A stretch of DNA of 64,000 nucleotides from Sebastes aleutianus (lineage: Eukaryota; Chordata; Actinopteri; Perciformes; Sebastidae): NCBI GenBank assembly GCA_916700875.1, contig CAKAKS010000060.1, forward strand, positions 6,508,334 to 6,572,333. The letters run 5' to 3'. The stretch's first letter is position 1. Every line of letters begins with the position of its first letter. Below are positions 37,231 to 50,164 of the stretch, piece by piece. The notes below the pieces were generated by a model, which was given only the letters and a program-made list of their open reading frames with translations, was not told where the DNA came from and searched no databases. The translations under genes were made by a program, and so were the position numbers.

Positions 37231-38529
37231 GTCTCGTTTACCATGCTTTTGTACCATTCATATGTGTTTATGATTAAATTGTTTACTAGAGCACAACATT
37301 CTTCATAGATCTATAGCTTCTTCATTTTTCTTTCAAAGTGCACCAGATTGATGCATTTAACTTCAAAATGTACACAGATTTCTTCCAGGGGAGCATCCCC
37401 CGAGACTTCCCTAGAGGGTATAAGGTCCACCCAATACAGTCTCACAAAAATCCTGTGGGAAACGCTGTATTACGTCATCCAAAACTGGATGTCCCACCAC
37501 TTCAAAACTCATTGCGGCGCTTTTGCTTGGGATACATTAACGGTGGGGTTTCCCTTCATTTCTCTACAGCTGTGTCCAGAAAACATATAACTGCCATTGC
37601 TCAGGCTGTTGGATGACATCTCTTGTCAGCCAAAAGGGCCTTTTGGGCTCAGGCATCTTACTTTACTAAGGACAGGGAATAAGATCAAACAAGATCGTTG
37701 GTGTGAGAAGAAGGTCTCCAAATAGGCCAGCGGAGCCTGGACAAGAACAAGGATGACCCTGTGAAACACATCACCATTACACGCTATTATCCAGTCTCCA
37801 CCCTCGCAGCCTTGACGGAGAAACCCATGATGAATTTTGCACATTTGTTGGCTGTAAATCGAACAAAAACAATTTCCCTCTCACCCCCGTGCTCTTTTTC
37901 TTTCCAAATTATTTCTGTGTTACATATGTTAAACCTGAGGTTTAAAATGGTTTATTGTGCTATATATATATTCCAGCCACACTATATTGAAACCCTCCCT
38001 ATAGCTCCACCTTGTTCCCTATGTCTCGGTCCACCTCGGTCCCAGCCAACACAGGTTTTTGAGGGTCACGGTCCTGCAGGTTTTATGAATCTCTTTAAAT
38101 CATCAAGTGCTTAGCAAAAATGGCTAAGTGTCCAAAAAGTAAAACAATGCAGCCAGGTGAGTAATGGGGCACTTATGCGTTATAGACTACAGACCACCCA
38201 GACAGCAGCAGCAGCAGCAGCAACAGCAGCCCCGGCCTGTTTGCAGCGAACGGACCTCAAAGCACTGGTCATCAGCTCTGGTTAGAAACATCCCAGGAGT
38301 CTTCAGAGGATAAACTATCCTTTAATCCAGTGAAAGGAGTGCTGATGAAGATGGATTGTTTTGTGTTTTCTCCCTCTGTCATTTTTTTTCTCTCATTATT
38401 TTTGTCTCTAAAAATAATAATTTGCCATTTATACTGGTCCCTGAGGAGAATTCCCATATCTTGTGGCTTCCTCCACAGGGAGGTCAGAGGTCAGGATCAT
38501 CCACAGAGCAGCACTCCTGGAGCTGCTGG
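37231..38529. other. Intergenic, possible repeat at 37340-37620
   Basis: The tract at 37340-37620 (around TTCCAGGGGAGCATCCCC and TACAGTCTCACAAAAATCC) looks like a fish repeat that I cannot name. A short CAG-rich run lies near 38204-38225. No gene. Confidence 0.4.
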
Positions 38530-38820
38530 ATGGGATCATAGATGTATGAAAGAGAACTGGATACAGCGTTGTAGGCGGGCTCCCTTTCATTCCTATGAGA
38601 GTTGCTCCGTGGCGCTTGAAGCCAAAATGGCTCGACTGCTGAGAGATAAAGTACCCGGATCACCCGGCGATCTTCTGCATCCATTGAGCCCATAGAGCAG
38701 GCGCAGTAGCGTTTCCTTTAACTCTGTCTCTCAGCCCTCGCTCCAGCCTCGCCTGGGTCTCATTCACATGAACGTCTTTTTGGGCCCAATGGCATCACGT
38801 GACGGACACGGAAGTTTGTG
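38530..38820 (+). repeat. Probable dispersed repeat
   Basis: The segment around GTGGCGCTTGAAGCCAAAATGGC and CCATAGAGCAGGCGCAGTAG has the look of a teleost dispersed element. No second copy of useful length was found in the window, so the call is weak. Confidence 0.3.
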
Positions 38821-39717
38821 TACCACAGTTTGGCCACTACCAAAATTGGCATCAACAACCGTTGTCTTCCTGGGGGCTTGGTTGAGATTTAGTGTCTTGA
38901 TCAAGGACACTTCAGCACCCTGTGTTTGAAGGATTGGCATTGCTAACCTATAGGCTGCTCTGAGTTCACTGCACTTGGACTGCTACACACTGCTTTGTGT
39001 GCAGGTGTGTGTCTGTGCATTGTTCAGTGTTTGTTTTTTTTTGCATATTTTGCTAGTTTGTCCCTTCCTCATTAATCTTGTCAGGTCACAGTACTCCTTC
39101 CCTCAGGCACAGCACAGTTCATCGCCCACAGAGAGCTCTCCACTGACTAACCACCCACAGGGAGCTGAGAGCTGCTCTCTGACCCCCCTCAGAGCAACAA
39201 TAGCCAATCGCTATGGAGCAACCAGAGGAACAAGATGAGCAGCGAAGATACGCCAGTGTGGGAAAAGTAAAATATCCTCAGTAAGCAGCAAGTGCCCAAA
39301 ACCACAAACTTCTGTTGGAAACATGACGACCGCTCATAGCGGGAATTAACTGAACAGCCTGAAAAGTCGAGCTTCTTGTCTTCTATCCTCAGCATATTGT
39401 CTCTCTGGCAGCTGCTTTCTTACGGTAGACCGAGATTCTGACAAGATTAAAGCTCACGAGGGGCTGTAAAAGTTTCGCGAGAGCTGCCTGCCCAACAGCA
39501 TTCTTTGGATGTAAAATGTAAGCAAAGACTGTGTGGAAATAAACACTTCCAAATTGTACTGCTCCCAGCCTTTTGTTTTGCATCAGGAAGGTTAACTTAA
39601 TAGCGTCGTAACCGCTGTGGACAGAAATGATTATCATATGCCATAGTCTCTAAGGGAGACCTGATTTTATTATGTTGACTTTTAGAGAGTGGAAGGCCCA
39701 GTGGAATCGCAGCTCAC

Positions 39718-39882
39718 CGTCAAATGTCCAGCCAGACCAGAACCAGCCAGTTTCGCATGACCTTCCCTGTCACAGAGTATATTCCCAGCTTTCATCTCCC
39801 GGTGGATTTTCCTCATAAACTGCAGATAGCACAGGCCCTTCAAGGTTGATTTGAGGATGTAGACTATCTCATCCTCATTGAG
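39718..39882 (-). pseudogene. stk3: Stranded stk3/MST2-like kinase exon with lost catalytic residues
   Basis: On the minus strand, acceptor AG at 39884-39883 leads into a 165-base, 55-codon open exon, followed by donor GTGAGC from 39717. The translation runs from LNEDEIVYILKSTLKGL through FMRKIH and KAGNIL to AGHLT. As I recall it, the equivalent human STK3 exon is also exactly 55 codons, with about 41 of 55 residues identical; ILKSTL favours STK3 over STK4 (ILQSTL). The catalytic HRD is HRE, the next Ile is Met, and DFG has become GSG, so a protein using this exon should be kinase-dead. The metal-binding Asn of KAGN is retained. No other stk3 exon is recognisable here. STK3 neighbours OSR2 in mammals, on the opposite strand as here, which suggests a decayed syntenic copy. 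A live pseudokinase or rapidly diverging paralogue with distant exons cannot be excluded. Confidence 0.8.
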
Positions 39883-42800
39883 CTGTGCAACGAAAACATA
39901 CAAGGATTATTTTTCCACTGATTAAGACACTCCAAGCTATCAGATGCTGAGAGGCTCCTCGTGGAATAAAAAAAAAAAATCAGTTAGCGCAGTTTAATTT
40001 GCATTCAGTTGTGGAGCAACAGGTGCTATCACTGGTGGTCTGACTTAATTTTAGAGGTTGTAAAAAGCAAGCAGTAATGTTTGAAATCATGTCATCCATC
40101 AAAGCCTGTTTTATTTTCAGCCTTCAGAGATCGAGTTCGGAAAATGGCAATGTCTGCAGCTTCAGCGTCAAAGTGCCTGTGTCTTGAACGTGTCAGTGTA
40201 AATGAATGTTTTCTTGACTTGAACCCACTCACAGCAAGTAGACTGCAAATACTCATACACACTTGTACATGGCTTTTTCTGCTCGACATCACTCCGCCTT
40301 TAATCCTTTATCCCATGTTGAGCCACCCAGTCCTGCAATAAGTTAGCCCCTTAACAAGTCAGCCAGTTGCCCAGACAGTTAGCCGACCAGTCCAACAGTG
40401 GCAAACAAGTGTAAGAAGGTTTATGAATCAAACATCCCCCGACTGATGGCTGGCTGTTCAGGACATGAGTCACACACACCAGAGTGGCAGAGGCAGAGAG
40501 CGAGGCAGGCAGGGATGCATGGAAGAAGGGGAAATTCCCATTAAGGGATGGCCAAGGAGCCGGGCTCGGCCAAACGCTCCGGCAGAATGTGCACTTCATT
40601 AGTGGGAAAGTGCCGGGGAGAACCAGGCCGGGCCAAGTTCTTTGAGGCTCGGGAAAAGCTAATAAAAGTCCAAGCCAAGGAACCGTACAAGCACACTTGA
40701 ACCAAGAGATGGAGCAACGCAGCGAGACAGCGGAGGTCTCATCAGAAAAATGACCAGAGAGGCATAAAGGCTTGCTCCATTATTCCAGTGGTCAGGTTTG
40801 TCAGAGTCAACAGAGAGATGGGGTTTCGGGAGTTTTTAAAGCTGTGATTCCCAGCTGAAAAGAAAAATGCAAACTCTACGGAAAGGTCCTGAGAGGCTGA
40901 GGCGTCTCTTTATTCTCTACAGTATCTGAAAATCCAGATTCCTGCCTTTGCAGCTGGGCTGGAATAGCTTGACTCACACCACTACAGTGCAGGCCGAGAC
41001 CCCCGGCACTGTAGGTTAACACAGCCCCAGCAACCACCCAGCTGTCTGAGCACCGAGAGCTCACATAAAACACAAGCTGTTTCATTGCCTTTATGCATAC
41101 GGCTACACTTATACCACACATTGACTTATGTAAAGAGAATTTTCTGTTGCAATACCGCGAAGACCTTTAGTGAGAGGCAGCGTCGTAAAGAAGAAGACAG
41201 CGAGCAGGGATGTGAAGTGGAAGCTGAATATTTATGGAATTCCAAAGGAGTTGGAATGAGAACTTGAGACACCGAAGTAGAGGATGGGATCTCTGTATCT
41301 TTCATTTCAAGAGAGAAAACACACATGTAGACACACAGTGAAGGGCCCCGAGGGATCATCAACAGTTGGTGTTTTTTGTTGCTGCTGCAAAGGCAGGATG
41401 GCTGAATATTTATAGGCAGGACTTCCCTCTTCACCAGTGAGTAGGGTTTGGCCGGCAGAGGCTGGGCCTGAGCTCCCAGCACCTGGACAGTTACAGATCC
41501 CCACAGCCCACTTCAACTGCTTGGACGCACCGTGCACCACAGGAGCCTGCTTTCCTCCTAACCCTCCAGGCACGGAGTCCTCCGCTTCCATCTCTCTCCA
41601 TGCACTTAGCCCCGTGTTTATTCTCTCAAATAGTAACAAAAGGAAGGGGGCCGCTGAGAACTGTATCTTTTTACAACGTGGTGACATCACTTGTAAAAGC
41701 AGCGAGGTAAACACATGGAGCTCGGGCTCCTGGTCTTCCAGGTTTACAGTTCCCTGCCTGTCCACCAAGAGGGGCCCGGTGTAACCCCCGGCGACCCCCG
41801 TACCGCTGTCTGACTCCTGATCGGGGTCAGGAACATTGCTCACGTTGGTTTCACAGCCCAATGAAATCACCCCAATGGACACGCTGCACTGTGCTGTTAA
41901 TTCAGTCAGTGAGGAGCTGGGGAAAAAATGTGTCGGGTTTTTTTTCTCACTTTGTGCTGTAACACAAAGCATATGAATGAACTTCTACCACTTACAGTCT
42001 GAGTGAAAAGATAATTGAGATAATGAATAATAATATTACCCAATTTATCATATAGGAAACAGGAACCAGCTGGAAACATGAAGACAGAGGAAACAAACAG
42101 GATCTGTTTGAGAAGCGTGTTTCTAGGTCTTTAAGGGCCAAAGAAGATAAAAGAATGGATGTATTTTATGGTATTATTTAACATATTCATAATCAGATCC
42201 TTTGATCAGAAGTCAAACTGAATCATTGAATTGACAAATAGGCTATCAGGGTCTAAGCCTGCAGTTACACTTGTCATTTCAGTCTGATTTTCTTATAAGA
42301 GTGGATTTCTGGTTACCCACACTTGGCCTGAAAATGTCAGTTATGCGTCTCATGTGGTTGCGTTGAATTAAATGTGCTCATATTTTCCCCCCATGTCTTT
42401 ATGTTTCTCAGATGAACAATGCAACTGGACAGTGTCCAGACAATGCAGAATTCCACTGAAACCCGTCGGCCTCGGATGTGGTCTAGCTCGTTGCACTGTA
42501 AGCAGAATCCCACTTGGGAGTGCCCCCGACCTGTCCGTCAATGCATCCTTGCACGAGTGGACAGTAAGAATTGCTTTAAAATGAAAATGTTAGCAAAAAT
42601 TAACTTGGGTTGAGTCATCGTTAGTGAACAGCTGCTACAGTGGTAGCCGCTACAAAAGCTTCTTCTGCGTCATGCATTTGATTTGAGTACCTCTCCTATG
42701 TTGGTACAACAATGGCTGCCACAATGTGTCCCATTCAACTGAAGCGAAGAAGAAGTGAATGGGACTTGACTGTAAGTGAAGCCAGCGAGGATCAGCTGAT

Positions 42801-43388
42801 CTCCAGCTGCACAGTCACAGACATGGAGCTGGTTTCTGCTGGTTACCGGGCCACTGGGCTGCAGTCAGTGCTGTAATGAGGAGCATTTGTCTCTGCTTCC
42901 TCCCTGCGGTCACTTTGACAGCATCTGTTGACTGTTGCTGCACTCCCCCCCCCCCCCTATTCCAACCCCACCACCCCCCAAACCAAAAGTCCCAGATACA
43001 CACAGCTAAATAAAAGCACACAAATTAACCATGTGGACCATGGTAAACATTTCCAGCTTCCCAGTCCAGGCCAGCTGGATCACGCCAAAGTTGCTGTACT
43101 TCTACTCTGCAGCAAAAGCTCTGTTTCTCTGAGGGGGGAACTTCCCCTGTCCCTGTGTCATTTCACATCTCTGCAGCATACCGATCTGATCTGGTGGATC
43201 AACACAAAACTTGGACAAGAATGCCATTTTTTTCAAGTTGTCATTATTCCCAAAACACTGAATGGGGTAAGAATGACTGATGCTGATACTCACTCTGATT
43301 GTCTTTTAAACATGCAATAGTTTATTTTCTGGCTGCAGACACAAGCTTAGAACATCAGCATATCGAACTTGTTAGGAAACATTGCCTA
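39883..43388. other. Intergenic, repeat-poor
   Basis: On the minus strand this interval would hold upstream exons of an stk3-like gene. I looked for a glycine-rich loop and an ATP-binding Lys motif and saw none, but short diverged exons could be missed by eye. A C-run lies at 42945-42957. Confidence 0.5.
41307..41972 (-). other. Long unrecognised open frame (221 codons), probably chance
   Basis: This is the longest open stretch outside osr2. The translation has no signal peptide, domain or family resemblance that I recognise, and only a short Gln run (four Gln near residue 195). A 115-codon frame is open on the opposite strand over the same bases (41437-41784), which points to compositional openness (GC-richer, stop-poor) rather than selection. 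No splice sites or polyadenylation signal were linked to it. Confidence 0.15.
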
Positions 43389-43650
43389 TGGGTGGCTGTG
43401 GTTCAGAGGGAGAGCAGGTTGTCCACCAATCGGAAGGTCGGCGGTTCGATCCCCGGCTCCTCAGGTCACATGTCGAAGTGTCCTTGACCCCAAATTGCTC
43501 CCTGTGCCATCGGTGTGTGAATGAGTATTTAGATTAGATCCTGATGGGCTGATGTGTGAATGGGTGAATGCTGACATGTAGTGTAAAGCGCTTAGAGTGG
43601 TCGGAAGACTAGAAAAGCATTGTATAAGTGCAAGTCCATTTACCATTTAA
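43389..43650 (+). mobile_element. tRNA-derived SINE
   Basis: The head is tRNA-like: an A-box-like region (TGGTTCAGAGGGAGAGC, from about 43398) and a B box GGTTCGATCCC (43442-43452), about 40 bases apart, spaced as in an RNA polymerase III internal promoter. The body carries ATGTCGAAGTGTCCTTGACC, GTGTGAATG repeats and AAAGCGCTTAGAGTGGTCGG. It ends CAAGTCCATTTACCATTT, typical of an abundant fish SINE. The body appears shortened (a missing segment near 43520). It is not a functional tRNA gene because the cloverleaf arms do not pair. Confidence 0.85.
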
Positions 43651-44094
43651 GTATACATCCAGTAGATACAGAGCAACATTAGCATTCAGTTGGAGTCAGG
43701 ACTCCTGATCAGACGAGTCCAATATTTACTCTTATTTTAGCACTTTCAGCTCTGTTTCTGTTTTCCACCAACTCCTGAGGGAAATATCAGTTTTTCAGCT
43801 GCTAAATACTTCACAATGTTCACCAGCTACTTGTCTGTTTGCAGTTTAGTGCTGGGCAGGTAGTGTACAGTGGGTTTATCAGAGCTGTTTTTGATGAAAT
43901 AGCTGACTTCTGCAGCCAAAAACAACAATGGTGAGAGTGAACCAAAACAGCAAAGTTGCGGGCCAAACAATGAGCTAAAGACACTCAAATGCTCCTTAGA
44001 GCTGAGGGGAACTTCAGAGTCAGGTGATAATTATCTGCGGGTTCATCACTATAAGCAACATACATATAGTCATGTGATTAGTGGGCTATCTCCG

Positions 44095-44660
44095 GGGTCT
44101 GAAAAGTGAAGCCAATGCTGAAAAACTTGCATTCTTTCTAACAGCCAGCAGGGGGCGCCTCCTCTGGTTGCAAAAAGAAGTCTGATTGTATAGAAGTCTA
44201 TGAGAAAATTAGCCTACTTCTCACTTGATTTATTACCTCAGTAAACATTGTAAACATGAGTTTATGGTCTCAATCTCTAGTTTCAAGTCTTGTTCAATAC
44301 AGCATGATGTTCATTTAGTAAATTATGGTCCCATTTAGAGTCAAATAGACCATAAAGCAGGCTATGCTTTAGGGCGGGGCTACCTAGTGATTGACAGGTC
44401 GCTACCACGGCGTTGTCCGCTTTTTCTTCTTAGAACTTTAACCCTTTCATAGTGTGTTTTCAGTTCATGACAGTTAATTATAACCTTTTCGATTGCCTAA
44501 AATGTCTTATTCAGCGTTCGGTTGTACTTAGCTTCACCTTCTCGTATCACTTCTGCAAAAAAACAAGATGGCGATGGCCAAAATGCCGAACATGAGGCTT
44601 CAAAACGGCAGCCCACAAACCAATAGGTAACGTCACAGTGACTACGTCCATTGAATGTGA
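44095..44660 (+). repeat. Dispersed teleost repeat, shorter copy
   Basis: This copy matches landmarks of 7680-8875 in the same order. It includes GTGAAGCCAATGCTG at 44108, the GGGCGGGGCTACC block at about 44372, AAGATGGCG near 44564 and the GTCACAGTGACTACGTCC end block. About half the length of the other copy is missing. Confidence 0.6.
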
Positions 44661-47600
44661 TCCATTGATGAAAGGAATGTATTATATAATATATATCGCA
44701 ATATCTAGCCCGCACTACCTTCCTTTCAATCACTTTCAAACTGACCTGTACAAGTCAAGATGTACTACCAGATCTACTGAGCCAGATCCTATAAAAAATC
44801 TGTTGTCTTTATGGGCTCATTTATAATTATCAAGTGCACTGTTACCAAGGGAGCAGCAATCAAGTTCCATGTTGAAACCAGTAATACATCCACCATGAGC
44901 ATACGCAGAGATTTATAAATGTAAAAAGTCTGAATAATTGTGGATTCTGAACTTTTATAGTATCTTTAACAGCTCCCAGAGCTGTGGAGCCAGACCCCGG
45001 GCCCCTAGAGCCTCCAGCAGGCCCTCCATGCACATCCCAACGACTGCATTCCACCTTCCTCTTCTCCTGCTTGCGCCCTGGTAGTCCTGCTCCACATGTG
45101 AAATCAATACCACATCATTTATAGCCAATTCTCACTTGTACCATCAAATCTCAAACATATTGCCAAAACTATTACCTTTTTTTTAATACTCTCTCCTCAA
45201 AGGTAGAACTCACTTAATGAAAAGAAACCCTAAAAAAATGGAAAGATGGCACAAGGGAATGACATGACAGCACATTTAAAGGGTGTCAAAGATTGCCCTT
45301 TCACAATGCATCAATGCATAATAATGCAGTTCCTATTTCATGCTTAGTAGTAGATGGATTCTAAAGAAGCATTTTAATTTCATGCTCAAATGGCAAGAAC
45401 GTGTGATGAGAGCGGCCAGAGAGTGTTAAGCTGGATGTGCCGGGGCCTCCACCAGCTCAAGGCCTCTCATAGGTGTTTAATAATAAAGCCTTGGTTCATC
45501 CAGCCGAGCACTTTGACTGAGATTATGTGCTTCCCAGACCAACCCCAGGGCCCTTTAACTTTCATGAACATAATCCTGGAATACACTTACACCATCCATC
45601 ACTCTGACGCACACTGCACATGCAGAGACACTTTTTTTTTTTGGTCAGTGACAGGTAAAATTCAAGGCTTTTAGGAAATATTAAATCTACTGACAGACCA
45701 TTCCGCGCCGACAGTTTTCTTCACCTGTCTCATTCAGGACAGCGCTGTGTGAATTTTAAAGGCAGCGGGCGATAGGAGCCGTGTGGTCGGGGAATGCCAG
45801 AGCCAAGGTTCGAACCTCCGCGGAGGTGAGAAATATGTGATTTGTGAGCAGTTTTAACACTACATCACACCTCTCTCTGCAAGCCCCTTAACGTCCAATT
45901 ACAGCATTCAAACGGCAGTGACAGGAGACTGTTTCCATCCAAAAGAGTAAGAGGGGAATGTGGGTTTCTTTCCTCTGTGGTATTAGGAGTATTTTACCAG
46001 AACCTGGGCACCGATCTAAAGTCTATATACGTAAAAACAAAGTAGCCTGTTTTCCTGCGCATTTCCACTCCCGTCAGACACAGCAGCACACAACACTCGC
46101 ATGGTCTTGCCACAGGGGGACTTTTTCCACCCGCTTCAAACAAATACTCGAGTTGTGACTCGACTTCCCCCCTGGTTTTACGACAAAGCGCCAGTGTTGG
46201 TATAAAACAGGTCATTGGGACCTCCCCAGGACCAGTTTGGTGAACCTGCCAATATCCACAGCCGCCCAGGAGCACCCCCCACCCCCTTGACCAATAACTC
46301 CACTCTCACCCATATGTCGTAAACGGCTTAAAACCCTATTAAAAGCACAAATACATCTCAGAAACTAAGTAGACATTTATAAAACAATATTTCCTGTCTG
46401 TGAGTCGACCGTATGACTGCATCGACTGTGCGACTGTATGGATGCAGGAGCTTATAATGTATTCCTGGTGGTGGTCAAACTTTTTCCCTGGCTACAAGTT
46501 GTGAACATGCATCCTATAAATGCATCAGTAAAAGACGGCGATTTACTGGGCTGGAAGGGAAGTGATTACGAGTGACTGATGAGAGAGCAAAAGCAACCTC
46601 CCTAAAGACTGCACCTGTGTGCATTAACATTTACTTAGTGTGTGTGTGTGTGTGTGTGAGTTAGCTTGAGTGTGTGTGTGCAATTGCCTGTAAGCGTTTT
46701 TTGGTGTGCATGCATGCGTCTACACACTAAATGCAACCATACAGGCATCCAAGCTATTAATTCAAACCACAGCGGGGCATAAATCCATCAATAACACAAG
46801 AATCCATTCAAAAAATGATGTTATTTCAGTTCAAAGAGCGAGAGGGGATCGAGAGGGAGAGGAGCAACAAGGTTGGACTCCAACCAACGCTGATATTTTT
46901 AGCATTGAGAGAGACTTTTCAGTCTTTTTTGATAATAACATCTCGGTGACTCACTGGCGGAATAATGATAACACGTTGAAGAAATATAGCTCTTTGTGGG
47001 TTAACTTAATTAAATTGTCATTTTTGCTCATATGAGAATCTGAGCCTGCAGAGTAGCTGTCCCAAAGGTCCTCCGCAACCAAAGGTCCTTCTTGTAACAG
47101 TGTCAAGATCTGCTCTCATTTATTTTAAGTGGAAAGCCATTTCCTGACTCTCTTTGTAATGCGCATACGTCTGGCACATCACAAAGGGAGAGAAAGGCGG
47201 GGGAATAAAGAAATTATGAAATCACACAGGATGGATGTTATTGTTGTTGCTGTTGATGTGGGAAAGTGACCGGGTCCGTTGCGTTCTTCATTTTTCATCC
47301 AACAACATCACAGAGATGTTTCAAGGAGGCCTGATTACACCGAATCTTGACAAGTAGTCTGGAAACAACAACTTCGTAGAGCCATTCTTCCGTCTCTCCG
47401 CTCCTCACATCAACCCTTTCCATTCACCTATCTCTCCATCTTTCCACTGCTTCTTCAAACATCAGTCCCTCCTTCCATTCCTTCATCTCTCGATCCTTCA
47501 AACTCTCCTTTACTCTCTCCATCCAAGCTCTGTTAAATCTCTCCCTCCCTTACTTTCAGCACCCCATCCTCGTTCTGTTTCCATCTTTCCGTCTTCCCCC

Positions 47601-48004
47601 CCCCAGGTACGGGACGAATGCAGCAGTCACTGAGACCTTTTAAAAATGTCACTTCTGACAGACTGGATGAGACAGTCTGTACCGCTCTGTTGATTTATCC
47701 TTCCAGTGTGCCTCCAGTAACTTTGTTAATGTCTCTCATCAGCCTATTAACAGCACATGAGCATGGCCAGGAAACAGGTGCTGGGAGAGTTTTACTGTCC
47801 ATCACCTCACCAGCAGGAGCCCATCAACAGTAGGGAGTGCAGGCTGGAGTACGGTTGCACCCGGAGCTCCAACGCTCTGGGCCCACAAAGTCACAACTTC
47901 AATAACAAGTAGTGTTAGACAGTGGACTTCAGGCTAAAACAGCAGTAAATGAAACAGGCAGCAAAAGAAAACTGGAGCATTTGTGAGACTGTGTCAGAGT
48001 CATT
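44661..48004. other. Intergenic, no gene recognised
   Basis: Unique-looking sequence with the GT repeat at 46639 and a pyrimidine-rich stretch at 47390-47605. Confidence 0.55.
46639..46658. repeat. (GT)n microsatellite
   Basis: A pure GT dinucleotide run. Confidence 0.9.
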
Positions 48005-49141
48005 TCAGAGAAATAGTTTGACATTCTCGGAAATACACCTCTTTGCGGTCTTGCTGAGAGCTAGATGAAAAGATTGATACCAATCTTCAAAGCTGCAGCC
48101 GTGGTTTGAACTTCTCTTTCTAGCTTTCTTTTTTCATTCTTCACACAACTACTTCTGCCACTTTTCATGTGAGCAACCAACAATGCTGTTATCCCCCATA
48201 TTTTTTCACCTTCCTTTTCCTTTTTCACTCCGCCTACCAGTGTGGCCATTCGGACACACATTTTATTTCCGTCAACGCATCGTTCAAATTTGTTTTGTTC
48301 AGGCATAACCCAACCATATGTCTGTACATTGGGTATCGAATTTAGCATCTTTGAATTCAGAGCATTAGCAACAAACAGCTATTTGCTATGTGAAGCTATA
48401 GAGGAGTAATGTCTACCTGAGCAGAGAATGAAGTCACTCTCCCTCTGTGTGTGTTGTAATCTGAGCTTCTCTGTGCTTTGTTGACATAGCCGGCCGGCTG
48501 CGCAAGCTTTTAGTGCATGTGAGCGTGCATCACTGGCTAGCTAACGGGCACTGCCCTGCACTGCTCTCATACGGTGGTTACAGCTGATAACGGCGTCCGG
48601 ACCAACGGCATCGCCGCAGAAGTGTAGCACCCACCCTCCGGTTCCCTCTCAAGTTAACACTGTTATCTCTGTAAGTACTTTTGCCATTGTTTGCACTATT
48701 AGTGCTGTTAGCACCGTTAGCTGCAAGCCGCTGGCTCATCGGCGCTATGTTGAGAGCCGTTAACCACAATAGAGATGCTCCCAATCCGGTATTTAGTACC
48801 TTTAAGGCCAGTTAGCTTAGTTTAGCATACAGACTAGAAACGGGTGTAAATAGCTAGCCTGGCTCTGTCTGAATGTAACAAAATCCACCCCACCAGCATC
48901 TCTAAAACTCACTAATTATAACACATTATATCTCATTTGTTTAATCCGTAAAAATCAGAACAACTTGTGGTTTTACTTTTTTTTGTGACTTTGCAGCTGG
49001 ACTTCCTAGAGCCTTGTCAATGGCAACCAATGGAGTCACTGCTCCTTGCCAAGAAATAGTCCCTCACATCGCCACAAGATATAACTAATTAGTTAGCTTT
49101 AGTCTTTTTAATATTTCCAAAGATGTGGAACTATTCCTTTA
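48005..49141 (+). repeat. Dispersed repeat with inverted AATAGTT / AACTATTCC ends, interrupted
   Basis: The left end (GAAATAGTTTGACATTCTCG, then GAGAGCTAGATGAAAAGATT) and the right part (TTAGCTTAGTTTAGCATACA, CCAAGAAATAGTCCCTCACA, GTGGAACTATTCCTTTAA) belong to one common teleost family in the expected order. About 700 bases that do not belong (roughly 48082-48800) separate them, and this block contains another repeat-like tract around GAATGAAGTCACTCTCCCTC. The structure suggests a nested insertion. Confidence 0.6.
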
Positions 49142-50164
49142 AGGTTTATAAAGAATATACCACCACCAATATGAACTTCTTTCTATGGCCATGCTTGCAA
49201 TCAGATTTGATTAATATTGGACCAAATCTAATACAAAAAAACTATGAATTTACATCATAATTGACAATGTGTGCTGTAACTGTGCAGTGCCTCCAAATGA
49301 AAATAAAATACAGAATTATTATCCACAATAGTAGGAGAGGTTCCATAAAAAAAAATCTTGGATTCATAGTAGATTTGAACTGAGCTAATCCAGTAAACTG
49401 AGCTGTCAGCGTTCAGTGAGAAAAGAGGCAAAACAGCCATGATGCAATGTGTGGAGGGCAATAAGGCATAAGGCACCTTTTAAACAGCAACCACAGCCCT
49501 TCCACCAGCAGAGCAGCTGAATCCAGAGAATCCCCGCCCGGCAACAAAAAGGTCACGCCTGTCACAGCTGAGCCATGAAGAGCTTCAGAACATGGTCTGA
49601 GAAAATGCCTTTTTCATGACGAGCGCATATAACAATGCAAAAATGCAGCGACCTTAGAGCTGGGAGAACACGCTCCAGACAGTTTGATATGACCCTCTCC
49701 GCCTGTATTGTAGCTGCGGAGGCTGAACTGCTCACCTATACCCTATAGCTCTCCTGCTGGCTTTTTACACCACCACACACACATATATATATGCACACAG
49801 TTGTACCACACACACACATATATGCACACAGTTGTTATGGGCTGGGAAGTGATATGGTTTGCACTAATCCTCAGCTCTATCTTAGTTTCTAGCTTTCCAT
49901 CTGCTCATTTTTCCATGTTTCTTCTAAAATCTTTCCATCCATCCGATCAAGCACTTCTTCTTCACACTTCCATCCCAAAATCCCTGCACTCGTTCCATCC
50001 CTCCATCCCACCACAGATACCAAACAAGCACACCAAAACCATTTTTGAAACAGCTCTTCTTAAAGTGGAAATAGGCAGTATATTTTTTGGCATCTCTGGG
50101 AAAAAAATCCATAATAACCTTTTAGCATATTGTAATTCAAGTGTTCTGAGAGAAAACTAGACTT

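Noticed and set aside
37079..37273. 64-codon frame beginning MSSIVRTSTLPGAVECSKQC
   Set aside because: It lies inside the 28S rRNA fragment and is a chance translation of rRNA sequence.
43389..43460. Functional tRNA gene
   Set aside because: The A and B boxes are present, but the acceptor and anticodon arms do not pair and a SINE body follows.
45795..45835. Possible tRNA B box (GGTTCGAACC)
   Set aside because: No A box at the right distance and no cloverleaf pairing.
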